From the NCBI GenBank assembly GCA_019116945.1, contig DXAR01000176.1, positions 44,852-108,851 on the forward strand: a DNA stretch of 64,000 nucleotides, given 5' to 3'. The translations under genes were made by a program, and so were the position numbers. Below the pieces are notes generated by a model, which was not told the DNA's origin, did not search any database, and was given only the letters and a program-made list of their open reading frames with translations. Of the stretch, positions 1 to 7,413 are shown piece by piece (the stretch's first letter is position 1; each line of letters starts with the position of its first letter). The stretch is from Candidatus Janibacter merdipullorum (lineage in GTDB: Bacteria; Actinomycetota; Actinomycetes; Actinomycetales; Dermatophilaceae).

Positions 1-796
1 CCTCGTCGGCGAGCTCACGGAGCCGGTCGTTGACGTCCGGCTCGAGCCACGGGGTGTGCGGCGACCCGGAGCGCGAGCAGAAGGCGAGACCGCCGGGCAG
101 GTCCGTCCCGAGGACCGTGTCCACCTCCTCGAGGATCGCCGCCGCGGTCTCCGCCTGGTCGCCCGAGTAGGCGCGCCCCTCGCCGTCGCCCGGTCCGGAC
201 ATCTCGTCCATGGCGTCGGGGATCGAGTGGGTGATGAAGAGCAGGGCCACCGCATCCGCCCCCACCGAGGCGACCGCCTCCCGCGCCGCGGCCAGGGTGT
301 CCCGCGCGACGATCCCGGCGAAGCCGGGATGCTCACCGAAGGGTCGGATCTTGTCGAGGACCAGGCCCTCCCGCCCTTCGGCCGCGTCGGCCAGGCCCTC
401 CCGGTACTGCCGGCAGGACGAATAGCTGCGCCACGCGCTCGTCGGGATGACGACCACCCGGCGGGCGCCACCGGCGGCGAGCTCGTCCAGGGCATCCGGG
501 ACGAAGGGGGCGGAGTTGCGGTTGCCGAGGACCACCGGGAGGGGGTGACCGCGCGCGGTCAGCTCCGCGGTGAGGTCGGCGACGAGCCGCCGGTTGAGCG
601 CGGGCAGGGGGCTCACCCCGCCGACCCGGTGGTAGTGCTCGCCCACCTCCGCCAGGCGTTCGTCCGGGATGCCGCGACCGGCCGTCACCCTCCGGAGGAA
701 GGGCAGGACCTCGTTCGGGCCCTCGGGGCCACCGAAGGACTGGACGAGGACCCCGTCGTAGGGCGCCAGCGGGTGCGTGTCGGCAGATTCGGACAT
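1..796 (-). CDS. hemH: Ferrochelatase (coproporphyrin type), C-terminal part missing at window edge
   Basis: The complement of 796-1 is open to the window edge and gives about 265 residues starting MSESADTHPLAPYDGVLVQSF, with the ferrochelatase signatures SFGGPEGPNEVLPFLR, the HYHRVGGVSPL segment (His and Ser-Pro), the GNRNSAPFVPDAL segment, IPTSAWRSYSSCRQY and LLFITHSIPDAM. The His in THSIP is the usual metal-site residue. In actinobacteria this enzyme inserts iron into coproporphyrin III in the coproporphyrin-dependent heme pathway (family knowledge). The start ATG lies 6 nt after a TACCTT box, so the mRNA is probably leaderless. It is divergent from sepH with a 90-bp gap. The C-terminus lies outside the window. 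Confidence 0.93.
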   Translation of the reverse strand, partial: MSESADTHPLAPYDGVLVQSFGGPEGPNEVLPFLRRVTAGRGIPDERLAEVGEHYHRVGGVSPLPALNRRLVADLTAELTARGHPLPVVLGNRNSAPFVPDALDELAAGGARRVVVIPTSAWRSYSSCRQYREGLADAAEGREGLVLDKIRPFGEHPGFAGIVARDTLAAAREAVASVGADAVALLFITHSIPDAMDEMSGPGDGEGRAYSGDQAETAAAILEEVDTVLGTDLPGGLAFCSRSGSPHTPWLEPDVNDRLRELADE

Positions 797-802
797 GGAC
801 AC

Positions 803-808
803 AAGGTA
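803..808 (-). promoter_or_regulatory. -10 box TACCTT for leaderless hemH
   Basis: TACCTT on the minus strand ends 6 nt before the hemH ATG. This is the same geometry seen at many other genes in the window, so transcription probably starts at the ATG itself. Confidence 0.5.
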
Positions 809-886
809 TCCCCGCGGCGTGTACACCCACGGATCCGGGCGGGCAGGTGGCAGAGTCGGCCGGGAGCACGAGCGGACGAGAGGGAA

Positions 887-2050
887 ATGATGCGCGACCT
901 GCGACTCATCGGTGTGCACGACGACGGCGAGCACCTCGTCGTCACCGACGATGCCGGCGAGGAGTACCGCCTGCGCATCGATGACGCGCTGCGCGCTGCG
1001 GCTCGCCGCGACCGCCCCCGGCTCGGCCAGATCCAGATCGCCTCCGACGGTGCCGTCCGCCCTCGCGAGGTGCAGGCGATGATCCGTGCCGGCGCCTCTC
1101 CCGACGAGGTCGCCGCGCGCACCGGATGGGACCTCGACAAGATCGCGCGCTTCGAGGGGCCCGTCCTCGCCGAGCGTGAGCACGTGGCGACCCGCGCCCA
1201 GGCGGTGCGGATGCGCGGCACCAACCAGGCCGGCGCCCCCGAGACCCTCGGCCAGCGGTCGGCCACCCGGCTCACCGGGCGCGGCGTCGACCCCGAGGCG
1301 GTGGGCTGGGATGCCTTCCGCGACGCCGAGGGCCAGTGGACGGTGACGGCCGTCTTCACCGCAGGCGGCCGGGAGCGCACCGCCACGTGGTGGTTCGACC
1401 AGGCCGGCATGAGCGTCGTCGCGAAGAACGACGAGGCCAAGTGGCTCTCCGAGGCCGACACTCCGGCCAGCGGTCCCGTCCCCACGACGGTGCACCGCCC
1501 CACGGCCGTCTTCGACGTGGAGGTCGAGGAGAAGAGCGCCGAGCGGGCGCAGCGGGCCAACACCGACGACCTCATCAACTCCATGCGCGAGCAGTCCGGC
1601 GCCAAGAGCCGCCGTCGCGGCGGGCGACGACGCACGCGGGCGGCCGAGGCCGCTCCCCCCGTCACCGAGGATGCCCTTCCCCTCGAGACCGCCGACGAGT
1701 ACCCACCAGCAGCCCGGGGCACCCACCCCCAGGACGTCGAGCCCGAGGGCGAGCAGGCGGACCAGCCCGCCGAGACCTCCGCGAAGGCCGCGTCGGAGGC
1801 TCCCGCCCAGGAGGAGTCGCTCTTCGAGGAGGAGCCGTCCGGCGAGGGCTCGGAGGCTGCGTCCGCCGAGTCGCCCGCGGAGGGTGACGACACCGCCGAG
1901 CGCGATGAGCAGACCGAGGCCGAGCCGCAGGACGAGGGGGCGGACGCGGAGGCCGGCCGCGGGCGCTCGCGGGGCCGTGGCCGTGCCCGCAAGGGCCGCG
2001 CGAGCGTCCCGAGCTGGGACGACGTGATGTTCGGGACGACGAAGGACTGA
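887..2050 (+). CDS. sepH: Septation protein SepH (DUF3071)
   Basis: SepH is an actinobacterial cell-division regulator that binds FtsZ and promotes its assembly (known from Streptomyces and mycobacteria). This 387-residue protein has the conserved N-terminal DUF3071 domain: MMRDLRLIGVHDDGEHLV, then a helix-turn-helix-like stretch around residues 65-95 (ASPDEVAARTGWDLDKIARFEG). After about residue 225 it becomes disordered and strongly acidic (Glu/Ala/Pro-rich), then an Arg-Gly-rich patch, and ends with the short conserved tail SVPSWDDVMFG. The open frame extends far upstream, but homology begins at the tandem ATG codons (887 and 890), preceded by GAGAGGG. It is convergent with tdk. Confidence 0.93.
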   Translation: MMRDLRLIGVHDDGEHLVVTDDAGEEYRLRIDDALRAAARRDRPRLGQIQIASDGAVRPREVQAMIRAGASPDEVAARTGWDLDKIARFEGPVLAEREHVATRAQAVRMRGTNQAGAPETLGQRSATRLTGRGVDPEAVGWDAFRDAEGQWTVTAVFTAGGRERTATWWFDQAGMSVVAKNDEAKWLSEADTPASGPVPTTVHRPTAVFDVEVEEKSAERAQRANTDDLINSMREQSGAKSRRRGGRRRTRAAEAAPPVTEDALPLETADEYPPAARGTHPQDVEPEGEQADQPAETSAKAASEAPAQEESLFEEEPSGEGSEAASAESPAEGDDTAERDEQTEAEPQDEGADAEAGRGRSRGRGRARKGRASVPSWDDVMFGTTKD

Positions 2051-2098
2051 CCGCCCGCCTCCCCTGCCGGGCAGGACGCGGTCGTGGTGCCCGGACGT

Positions 2099-2126
2099 GG
2101 TTATTTCTGCGTCATTCGCGATAACC
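2099..2126. terminator. Possible bidirectional terminator between sepH and tdk
   Basis: GGTTAT at 2099-2104 pairs with ATAACC at 2121-2126 around a 16-nt loop. It is AT-rich compared with its surroundings and lies between two convergent genes. The stem is only 6 bp, so this is a weak call. Confidence 0.35.
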
Positions 2127-2139
2127 CGTCCTCCCGAGC

Positions 2140-2817
2140 TCAGGCCGGTGGCGGCACCGGGCAGGCGTCGAGGTCGAAGGGGAGGACATCCGCCGAGAGC
2201 GCTGCCGCCTGGGCGGCGGTGGAGCTCATCCGACGCATGTGGTGCCGCCGGCAGAGGACCTCGTACTCGACCTCACCGGTGCTGGCCTCCGCGGTGTCCC
2301 CCACGACGACCTGCTCCCCCTCGACGACCATGGCCCCGTCGACGACGCGGGCATTGTGGGTGGCCCGGCGTCCGCACCAGCACAGGGCGGCCACCTGGAG
2401 GACCTGGGTGCGATCGGCGAGCTCGATGAGGCGGCGGCTCCCCGGGAAGAGCTCGGTGCGGAAGTCGCTCGTGATCCCGAAGGCGAAGACCTCGATGTCG
2501 AGCTCGTCGACGATGCGGGCCAGCTGCTCGACCTGCTCCGGGGTGTAGAACTGCGCCTCGTCGCAGATGAGGTGGTCGACGCGCGCGCCCGCCGTGAGCT
2601 GGGCGACGACGGTCTCCCAGAAGTCGAGGCTCTCGCTCACCTCGACGGCGGCGGTCTCCAGCCCGAGTCGGGAGGAGAGCACGGCCTCGCCGGAGCGGTC
2701 GAGACGGGTGAAGATCATCCCGACCCGGCCGCGCGCCCGGTGGTTGTGGTCCATCTGCAGGGCCAGCGTGGACTTGCCGCAGTCCATCGTCCCGGCGAAG
2801 AAGACGAGCTCGGCCAT
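2140..2817 (-). CDS. tdk: Thymidine kinase (type II)
   Basis: Phosphorylates thymidine to dTMP in pyrimidine salvage. The 225-residue protein has the P-loop FFAGTMDCGKST (residues 6-17), the LICDEAQFY motif, the loop LTAGARVDHL, and a zinc-binding pair: CWCG, then CRRHH near the C-terminus. The open frame begins at 2847, but the ATG at 2817 gives the standard N-terminus MAELVFFAG and shares one base with the stop of the upstream gene (TGATG), so translation is probably coupled. It is the last gene of a leftward run. Confidence 0.94.
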   Translation of the reverse strand: MAELVFFAGTMDCGKSTLALQMDHNHRARGRVGMIFTRLDRSGEAVLSSRLGLETAAVEVSESLDFWETVVAQLTAGARVDHLICDEAQFYTPEQVEQLARIVDELDIEVFAFGITSDFRTELFPGSRRLIELADRTQVLQVAALCWCGRRATHNARVVDGAMVVEGEQVVVGDTAEASTGEVEYEVLCRRHHMRRMSSTAAQAAALSADVLPFDLDACPVPPPA

Positions 2818-3977
2818 CAGTGACGCTCGGCGGGCAGGGTCAGCCACGGGATGGCGACCTCGTCGGCGGTGATCGAGCCGTGCACCCCGAGCAGGGCCCG
2901 CAGCTCCGGCCGGTGGCGTCGCGAGTCGACGACGGCGACGGGTCCGGTCATCGCGGCGATGACGTCACCGATGCGCGGACGGACGAGGTCGTCGACCGGC
3001 CCGAACCACCCGGCCTCGATGGCCTCCTCCCCCGCGAGAACGTGCGCGTCCTCGCCGAAGCGGGAGCGCCACGTGGCGAGGACGTCGTCGAGCGAGCCGG
3101 GCTCGACGTGCAGCTGGAGGCACCGAGGCTCACCGGACACGTGGCGCACGCCGGCATCGAGGTCGGACTCGGTCGCGAGGTCCGGGCGGGCGTCGAGGGG
3201 GACGTCGACCATGCCGTGGTCGGCGGTGATGTGCAGCGATGTGTCCGACGGGAGCAGCGAGGCCAGACGGGCCAGCTGCGCGTCGACCTCCTCGAGCTCC
3301 TCTCCCCACTCGAGGGAGTCGCTGCCGTGGATATGCCCGATCTTGTCGACGTCTCCCCAGTAGAGGTAGACGAGCGCGCGGGACGAGGCACGAAGGGCGG
3401 TGACGGTCGCGTCGACCCGCTCGGCGAGGGTCCCGGCGGCGACGAAGCCGCCGCCCCGCAGCGCGGCCTCGGTCAGCCCCGAGCCGTCGAAGAAGCCGGG
3501 CCCGATCCGCGTCACCCTGACGCCGTCGGCCTCGGCCTCCTGGAAGACCGTCGGGTGCGGCTGCCAGCGGTGGGGCGCCGGCCCGTCCTCCCACGAGAGC
3601 TCGTTGAAGACCGCGTCCGCCTCCGGATCGTAGGCCTCGTAGCCGACGAGCCCGTGGACCCCGGACAGGGCACCGGTGCCGAAGGTGCCCATCGAGGTCG
3701 CCGTCGTCGACGGGAAACCGCAGTCGATCCGCCAGGCGCCCATGGGGTCCTGGAGGAGCCGCCGGAGGAAGGGGGCATGGCCCCCTCGTCGCGCGAGGAG
3801 CTCGGCCCCGAGCCCGTCGACGAGGACGACCACGGATCGACGGGCCGGCGGGAGGGGGCGGTCGCCGCCCTTCGCCAGGCCGGGGACGCCGAGGCTCGTG
3901 GCCACGGTCGGCAGCACCCGGTCGAGGCGGGGGGTGGCCGGCAGGAGCGGGACCGGCTGGTGTCCGTGGTGCGCCAT
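2817..3977 (-). CDS. Alkaline phosphatase family / nucleotide pyrophosphatase-like protein
   Basis: A 386-residue member of the alkaline-phosphatase superfamily (type I phosphodiesterase/nucleotide pyrophosphatase, PF01663). Visible metal-site and nucleophile elements in order: VVVLVDGLGAELL (Asp54), GFPSTTATSMGTFGTG (nucleophilic Thr91/92), YWGDVDKIGHIHG, and HITADHGMVDV. The true substrate is unknown; family members hydrolyse phosphodiester or pyrophosphate bonds. No signal peptide is evident, so it is probably cytoplasmic. The ATG at 3977 lies 8 nt after the stop of the DUF5998 gene; a longer frame to 4292 would overlap that gene. It is translationally coupled to tdk. Confidence 0.85.
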   Translation of the reverse strand: MAHHGHQPVPLLPATPRLDRVLPTVATSLGVPGLAKGGDRPLPPARRSVVVLVDGLGAELLARRGGHAPFLRRLLQDPMGAWRIDCGFPSTTATSMGTFGTGALSGVHGLVGYEAYDPEADAVFNELSWEDGPAPHRWQPHPTVFQEAEADGVRVTRIGPGFFDGSGLTEAALRGGGFVAAGTLAERVDATVTALRASSRALVYLYWGDVDKIGHIHGSDSLEWGEELEEVDAQLARLASLLPSDTSLHITADHGMVDVPLDARPDLATESDLDAGVRHVSGEPRCLQLHVEPGSLDDVLATWRSRFGEDAHVLAGEEAIEAGWFGPVDDLVRPRIGDVIAAMTGPVAVVDSRRHRPELRALLGVHGSITADEVAIPWLTLPAERH

Positions 3978-3985
3978 CGTGCCGG

Positions 3986-4588
3986 TCAGCGTCCGATACT
4001 CGAGGAGAGGTCCCGGGCGAACTCGATGGCCCGGTCCAAGGCGGCTCGCCCCTCGGCCTCGGCGCTGATCCGCAACCCGATGTCGTCCGCGGCGATCGTG
4101 CCCTCGTAGCCGTGGTCGCCCCCTTCGCAGTCCGGGTCGCCGCACTGCCCCGGGAGGAGGTCGACGCGGCTGACCGCACCCCACCCGATGGTCAGGGTCA
4201 TCTCCCGGCCGAGCGAGCCGGGGACGTAGTTCGACGGGTCCTCCGTCACATGGGTGAGCATGACCCCGCGAACGGCCGAGAGCGGGATGCACTCCGTCGT
4301 CGCCGTCGCGACCTCACGCGAGCCGGTGGCGCCGGAGGGGTCGGAGAAGTCGTCGGCGTGGGCGATGACGAGGCGGGTCCCCGTCCGGGCGAAGACGGTG
4401 ATGTGTCGCCGGACGGCGTCCTGGTCGAAGGTCGTCTCCTGGTGGACGAGGTGGCTGAAGACCTCCTCGGCCCCGACGGCCGCCTTGATGATGTCGGCCA
4501 CGAGCGCGGGGTAGTACCCGGCACGATCGATGTCGGCGGTGAGGGCGTCGGGGAGGCTGATCGCCGTGAGATCGACTGGAGCGGGCAT
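3986..4588 (-). CDS. DUF5998 family protein
   Basis: A 200-residue protein of an actinobacteria-restricted family of unknown function. Typical features are RAGYYPALVADIIKAAVG near the N-terminus, HLVHQETTFDQDAVRRHITVF, an acidic Cys-containing loop GQCGDPDCEGGDHGYEG, and a C-terminal helix. It sits between a protein acyltransferase and the phosphatase-like gene in one leftward run. Two ATGs are possible: 4597 and 4588. I prefer 4588 because CACAAT lies 7 nt before it, matching the leaderless pattern of this genome; the longer form adds only MAG. Confidence 0.82.
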   Translation of the reverse strand: MPAPVDLTAISLPDALTADIDRAGYYPALVADIIKAAVGAEEVFSHLVHQETTFDQDAVRRHITVFARTGTRLVIAHADDFSDPSGATGSREVATATTECIPLSAVRGVMLTHVTEDPSNYVPGSLGREMTLTIGWGAVSRVDLLPGQCGDPDCEGGDHGYEGTIAADDIGLRISAEAEGRAALDRAIEFARDLSSSIGR

Positions 4589-4609
4589 GCCCGCCATTGT
4601 GCCCCAGTC

Positions 4610-7291
4610 TCAGGTGAGGCTCCGAGCGCCGGGGTCGGTCCGCCGCTGGCCCGGCGCGATGATGATCTCGGCCCCGAGGACCGTCGCGCCGTCCGGGTGC
4701 GCGATGACCGGGTTGAGCTCCACCGAGGAGAGCTCGAGGAAGTCGTCCGACATGAGCGACAGCCGACCGAGGATGTCCTCGAGGGCGGCGCGGTCCACCG
4801 GCGGCGCGCCCCGGTACCCGGCGAGAAGGGGGGCCGACTTGATCTCGTCGAGCAGCTCACGCGTGTCCACGTCCGTGAGGGGCGGGATCCGGTAGGCGAT
4901 GTCGTCAAGCATCGTCGTCGGCGCCCCGGCGATGCTGAAGGAGACGACCGGCCCGAAGAGGGGGTCCTCGATGGTGGACAGCACGGTGGAGACCCCGTGG
5001 TTGGCCATCTTCTGGACGACGAAGTAGTTGGCGTCCAGGGGCGCCAGCCGCTGGTCCATCGTCTCGAAGGCGGCCCGGACGGCCACCGCGTCGTGGAGGT
5101 CGACGCGGATGCCCTCGAGGACGGCCTGCCCGCGCACGAGCGGCGAGAGGGACTTGACGACGACGGGGTACCCGACCTCCTCGGCGGCGGCGACGGCCTC
5201 GTCGGCCGTGGCCACCTCGACGCGCGGCCACACGTCGATGCCGTAGGCGCCGAGCAGCTCCTGCGTCTCATCGGTCGTCAGGGCCCGGCCCTCCGGGTCC
5301 TCCTCGAGGATCCGGTCGAGGAGGGAGCGGACGGCCCACCTGTCGATGCCGTCGCGCACGACCGACTCGCCCTTGTCCTTGTCGCGCCACGCGCCGTAGT
5401 CGGTCGCCGCGGCGAGGGCGCGGATGGCCTCCTCCGGCATGGCGTAGAGCGGGACCGCCTGGCGGGGCTCGTCGGGCGTGACATCGCCCGTCTCGTGGAG
5501 GAAGGCCGCGTCGCCCCCGTCGTCCACCCCGCGCAGACCGAGGAGGGTGGCCACGCACGGCTTGTCGGATCGGGAGGCCGCGTACCGCAGCGCCTCGACG
5601 ACCTCCTGGTCGAGGGCTCCGACGGGCGGGATGAAGCAGACGACGACCGAGTCCACGTCGGGATCGGCGAAGGCGGCGTCGACCGCACTCTGGAACTCGT
5701 CGGCGCTGGCCTCGGTCGGGACCGCCACCGGGCCGTGCACCACTTCGAGACCGCGCTCGTTGGCGTTGTCCGCGCACAGCGCCGCCAGCTGGCTCGAGTT
5801 GCCGACGATGGCCACCCGCCGCCCCGCCGGCAGCGGCTGGTGCACGAGGAGCTGGGCCACGTCGAACATCTGGTGCACGTTTTCGCAGTGGATAACACCC
5901 GCCTGCTCGAGCATGGCGGTGAAGGCGTGCGGCTTGACCTTGGGCCGACGCACCTTATGGCCCGGGGGCGCCCCGTAGGTCGCGGAGGCCGGCTTGACGA
6001 CGATGACCGGCTTGTTCGAGGCGAGGTGGCGGGCGATCCGGGAGAACTTGCGCGGGTTGCCCATGGACTCGAGGTAGAGACCGACGGCGTGGGTGCGGTC
6101 GTCCTCGACCCAGTACTGCATGAGGTCGTTGCCCGAGACGTCGACCCGGTTGCCGGCCGAGGCGAAGACCGAGATGCCGAGGTTGCGTCGCGCGGCGGAG
6201 TCGAGGTTGGCGATGGCCAGGGCGCCGCTCTGGGAGAAGAGCCCGAGGTGACCCGAGTCCGGGATCGTCGGGGTGAGGGTCGCGTTGAGGCTGACCTCGG
6301 GGTCGTTGTTGATGAGGCCGAAGGAGTTGGGACCGACGACCCGCATCCCGTGGGACCGGGCCAGGCGCAGGACCCGCTGCTGGAGCGCGGTGCCCGCATC
6401 GTCGACCTCGGCGAAGCCCGAGGAGATGATGAGCAGGGTCCGCACGCCCGCCTGGGCGCACTCGCCGACGACCTCGAGCACGCCCTCCGCGGGCACGGCG
6501 ATGATCGCCAGCTCGACCCCGCCCTCGATGTCGCGGACCGAGCGCACCGCCTCGACCCCGAGGACGCTGTCCGCGCTCGGGTTGACGGCGTGGACCGTGC
6601 CGGTGAAGCCGCCCTCGATGACCTGCTTGAGGACCTGGTGGCCGATGGCCCGCTCGCGGCGGCTCGCCCCGATGACCGCCACCGACGCGGGGTGGAGCAT
6701 CGCCCGCACGCTCTGGGACTCCGCGCGGTGCTCCCGGGCGAAGCGCACGGAGAGGGACTGCGCCGTCGGCTCGATCGCGAAGTGGAGGGAGACGACGCCG
6801 TCCTCGATGTGCCGGTCCACCTGGTAGCCGGCCTCGGCGAAGACGGAGAGCATCTTGCGGTTGTGTGGGAGGACCTCCGCCTCGAACTCGTGGATGTCCC
6901 GGGACTGGGCCAGCGCCGCGAGGTGCTCGAGGAGGACGGAGCTGATGCCCTTGCCGTGGTAGTCGTCCGAGATGTTGAAGGCGACCTCGGCGCGGTGGTC
7001 GGCCACACGGTCGTAGCGGCCGATGCCGATGATGTCGTCGCGGATCGTCGCCACGAGGGCCATCCGGTCGACGTAGTCGACCTCGGTGAAGCGCTTGATG
7101 TCCCGGTCGCTCAGCGTGCGCATCGGGGCGAAGAAGCGCAGGTAGATCGACTCGTCGGACTGGGCGGCGTGGAAGCGGCGGATCGCGTCGGCGTCGGAGG
7201 GCTTGATCGGGCGCAACCGGCAGACCGAGCCGTCCCGCAGCACGACATCGGCCTCTGCCAGCACCGGGTAGCCCGGTGGGAGCTCGGTCAT
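4610..7291 (-). CDS. Pat-like GNAT / NDP-forming acyl-CoA synthetase-like protein acyltransferase
   Basis: An 893-residue multidomain protein. Residues about 1-170 are a GNAT domain (AEVAFNISDDYHGKGISSVL, then EVLPHNRKML). Next comes a CoA-binding Rossmann domain (LHPASVAVIGASRRERAIGH), succinyl-CoA-ligase-like domains (VVGPNSFGLINNDPEVSLNA), and a C-terminal ATP-grasp-like region (EEVGYPVVVKSLSP). Related Pat proteins acetylate lysines, for example on acyl-CoA synthetases, with the synthetase-like part serving regulation; in actinobacterial forms GNAT may come first, as here. The His-Lys pair normal in the ATP-grasp loop is missing (see findings). The ATG at 7291 is chosen from homology; CAAGAT lies 7 nt upstream. 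Confidence 0.88.
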   Translation of the reverse strand: MTELPPGYPVLAEADVVLRDGSVCRLRPIKPSDADAIRRFHAAQSDESIYLRFFAPMRTLSDRDIKRFTEVDYVDRMALVATIRDDIIGIGRYDRVADHRAEVAFNISDDYHGKGISSVLLEHLAALAQSRDIHEFEAEVLPHNRKMLSVFAEAGYQVDRHIEDGVVSLHFAIEPTAQSLSVRFAREHRAESQSVRAMLHPASVAVIGASRRERAIGHQVLKQVIEGGFTGTVHAVNPSADSVLGVEAVRSVRDIEGGVELAIIAVPAEGVLEVVGECAQAGVRTLLIISSGFAEVDDAGTALQQRVLRLARSHGMRVVGPNSFGLINNDPEVSLNATLTPTIPDSGHLGLFSQSGALAIANLDSAARRNLGISVFASAGNRVDVSGNDLMQYWVEDDRTHAVGLYLESMGNPRKFSRIARHLASNKPVIVVKPASATYGAPPGHKVRRPKVKPHAFTAMLEQAGVIHCENVHQMFDVAQLLVHQPLPAGRRVAIVGNSSQLAALCADNANERGLEVVHGPVAVPTEASADEFQSAVDAAFADPDVDSVVVCFIPPVGALDQEVVEALRYAASRSDKPCVATLLGLRGVDDGGDAAFLHETGDVTPDEPRQAVPLYAMPEEAIRALAAATDYGAWRDKDKGESVVRDGIDRWAVRSLLDRILEEDPEGRALTTDETQELLGAYGIDVWPRVEVATADEAVAAAEEVGYPVVVKSLSPLVRGQAVLEGIRVDLHDAVAVRAAFETMDQRLAPLDANYFVVQKMANHGVSTVLSTIEDPLFGPVVSFSIAGAPTTMLDDIAYRIPPLTDVDTRELLDEIKSAPLLAGYRGAPPVDRAALEDILGRLSLMSDDFLELSSVELNPVIAHPDGATVLGAEIIIAPGQRRTDPGARSLT

Positions 7292-7413
7292 GTCGACAAT
7301 CTTGCCAGACCGCCCGCACCCCGAGCGGGATGTGTGTCGCAACCCGCTGGACGGGCCCGCAGGGGTGAGGATGGGCCAGTCACCCACCCATCGATGAGGA
7401 GTCCGCTGCCCGC

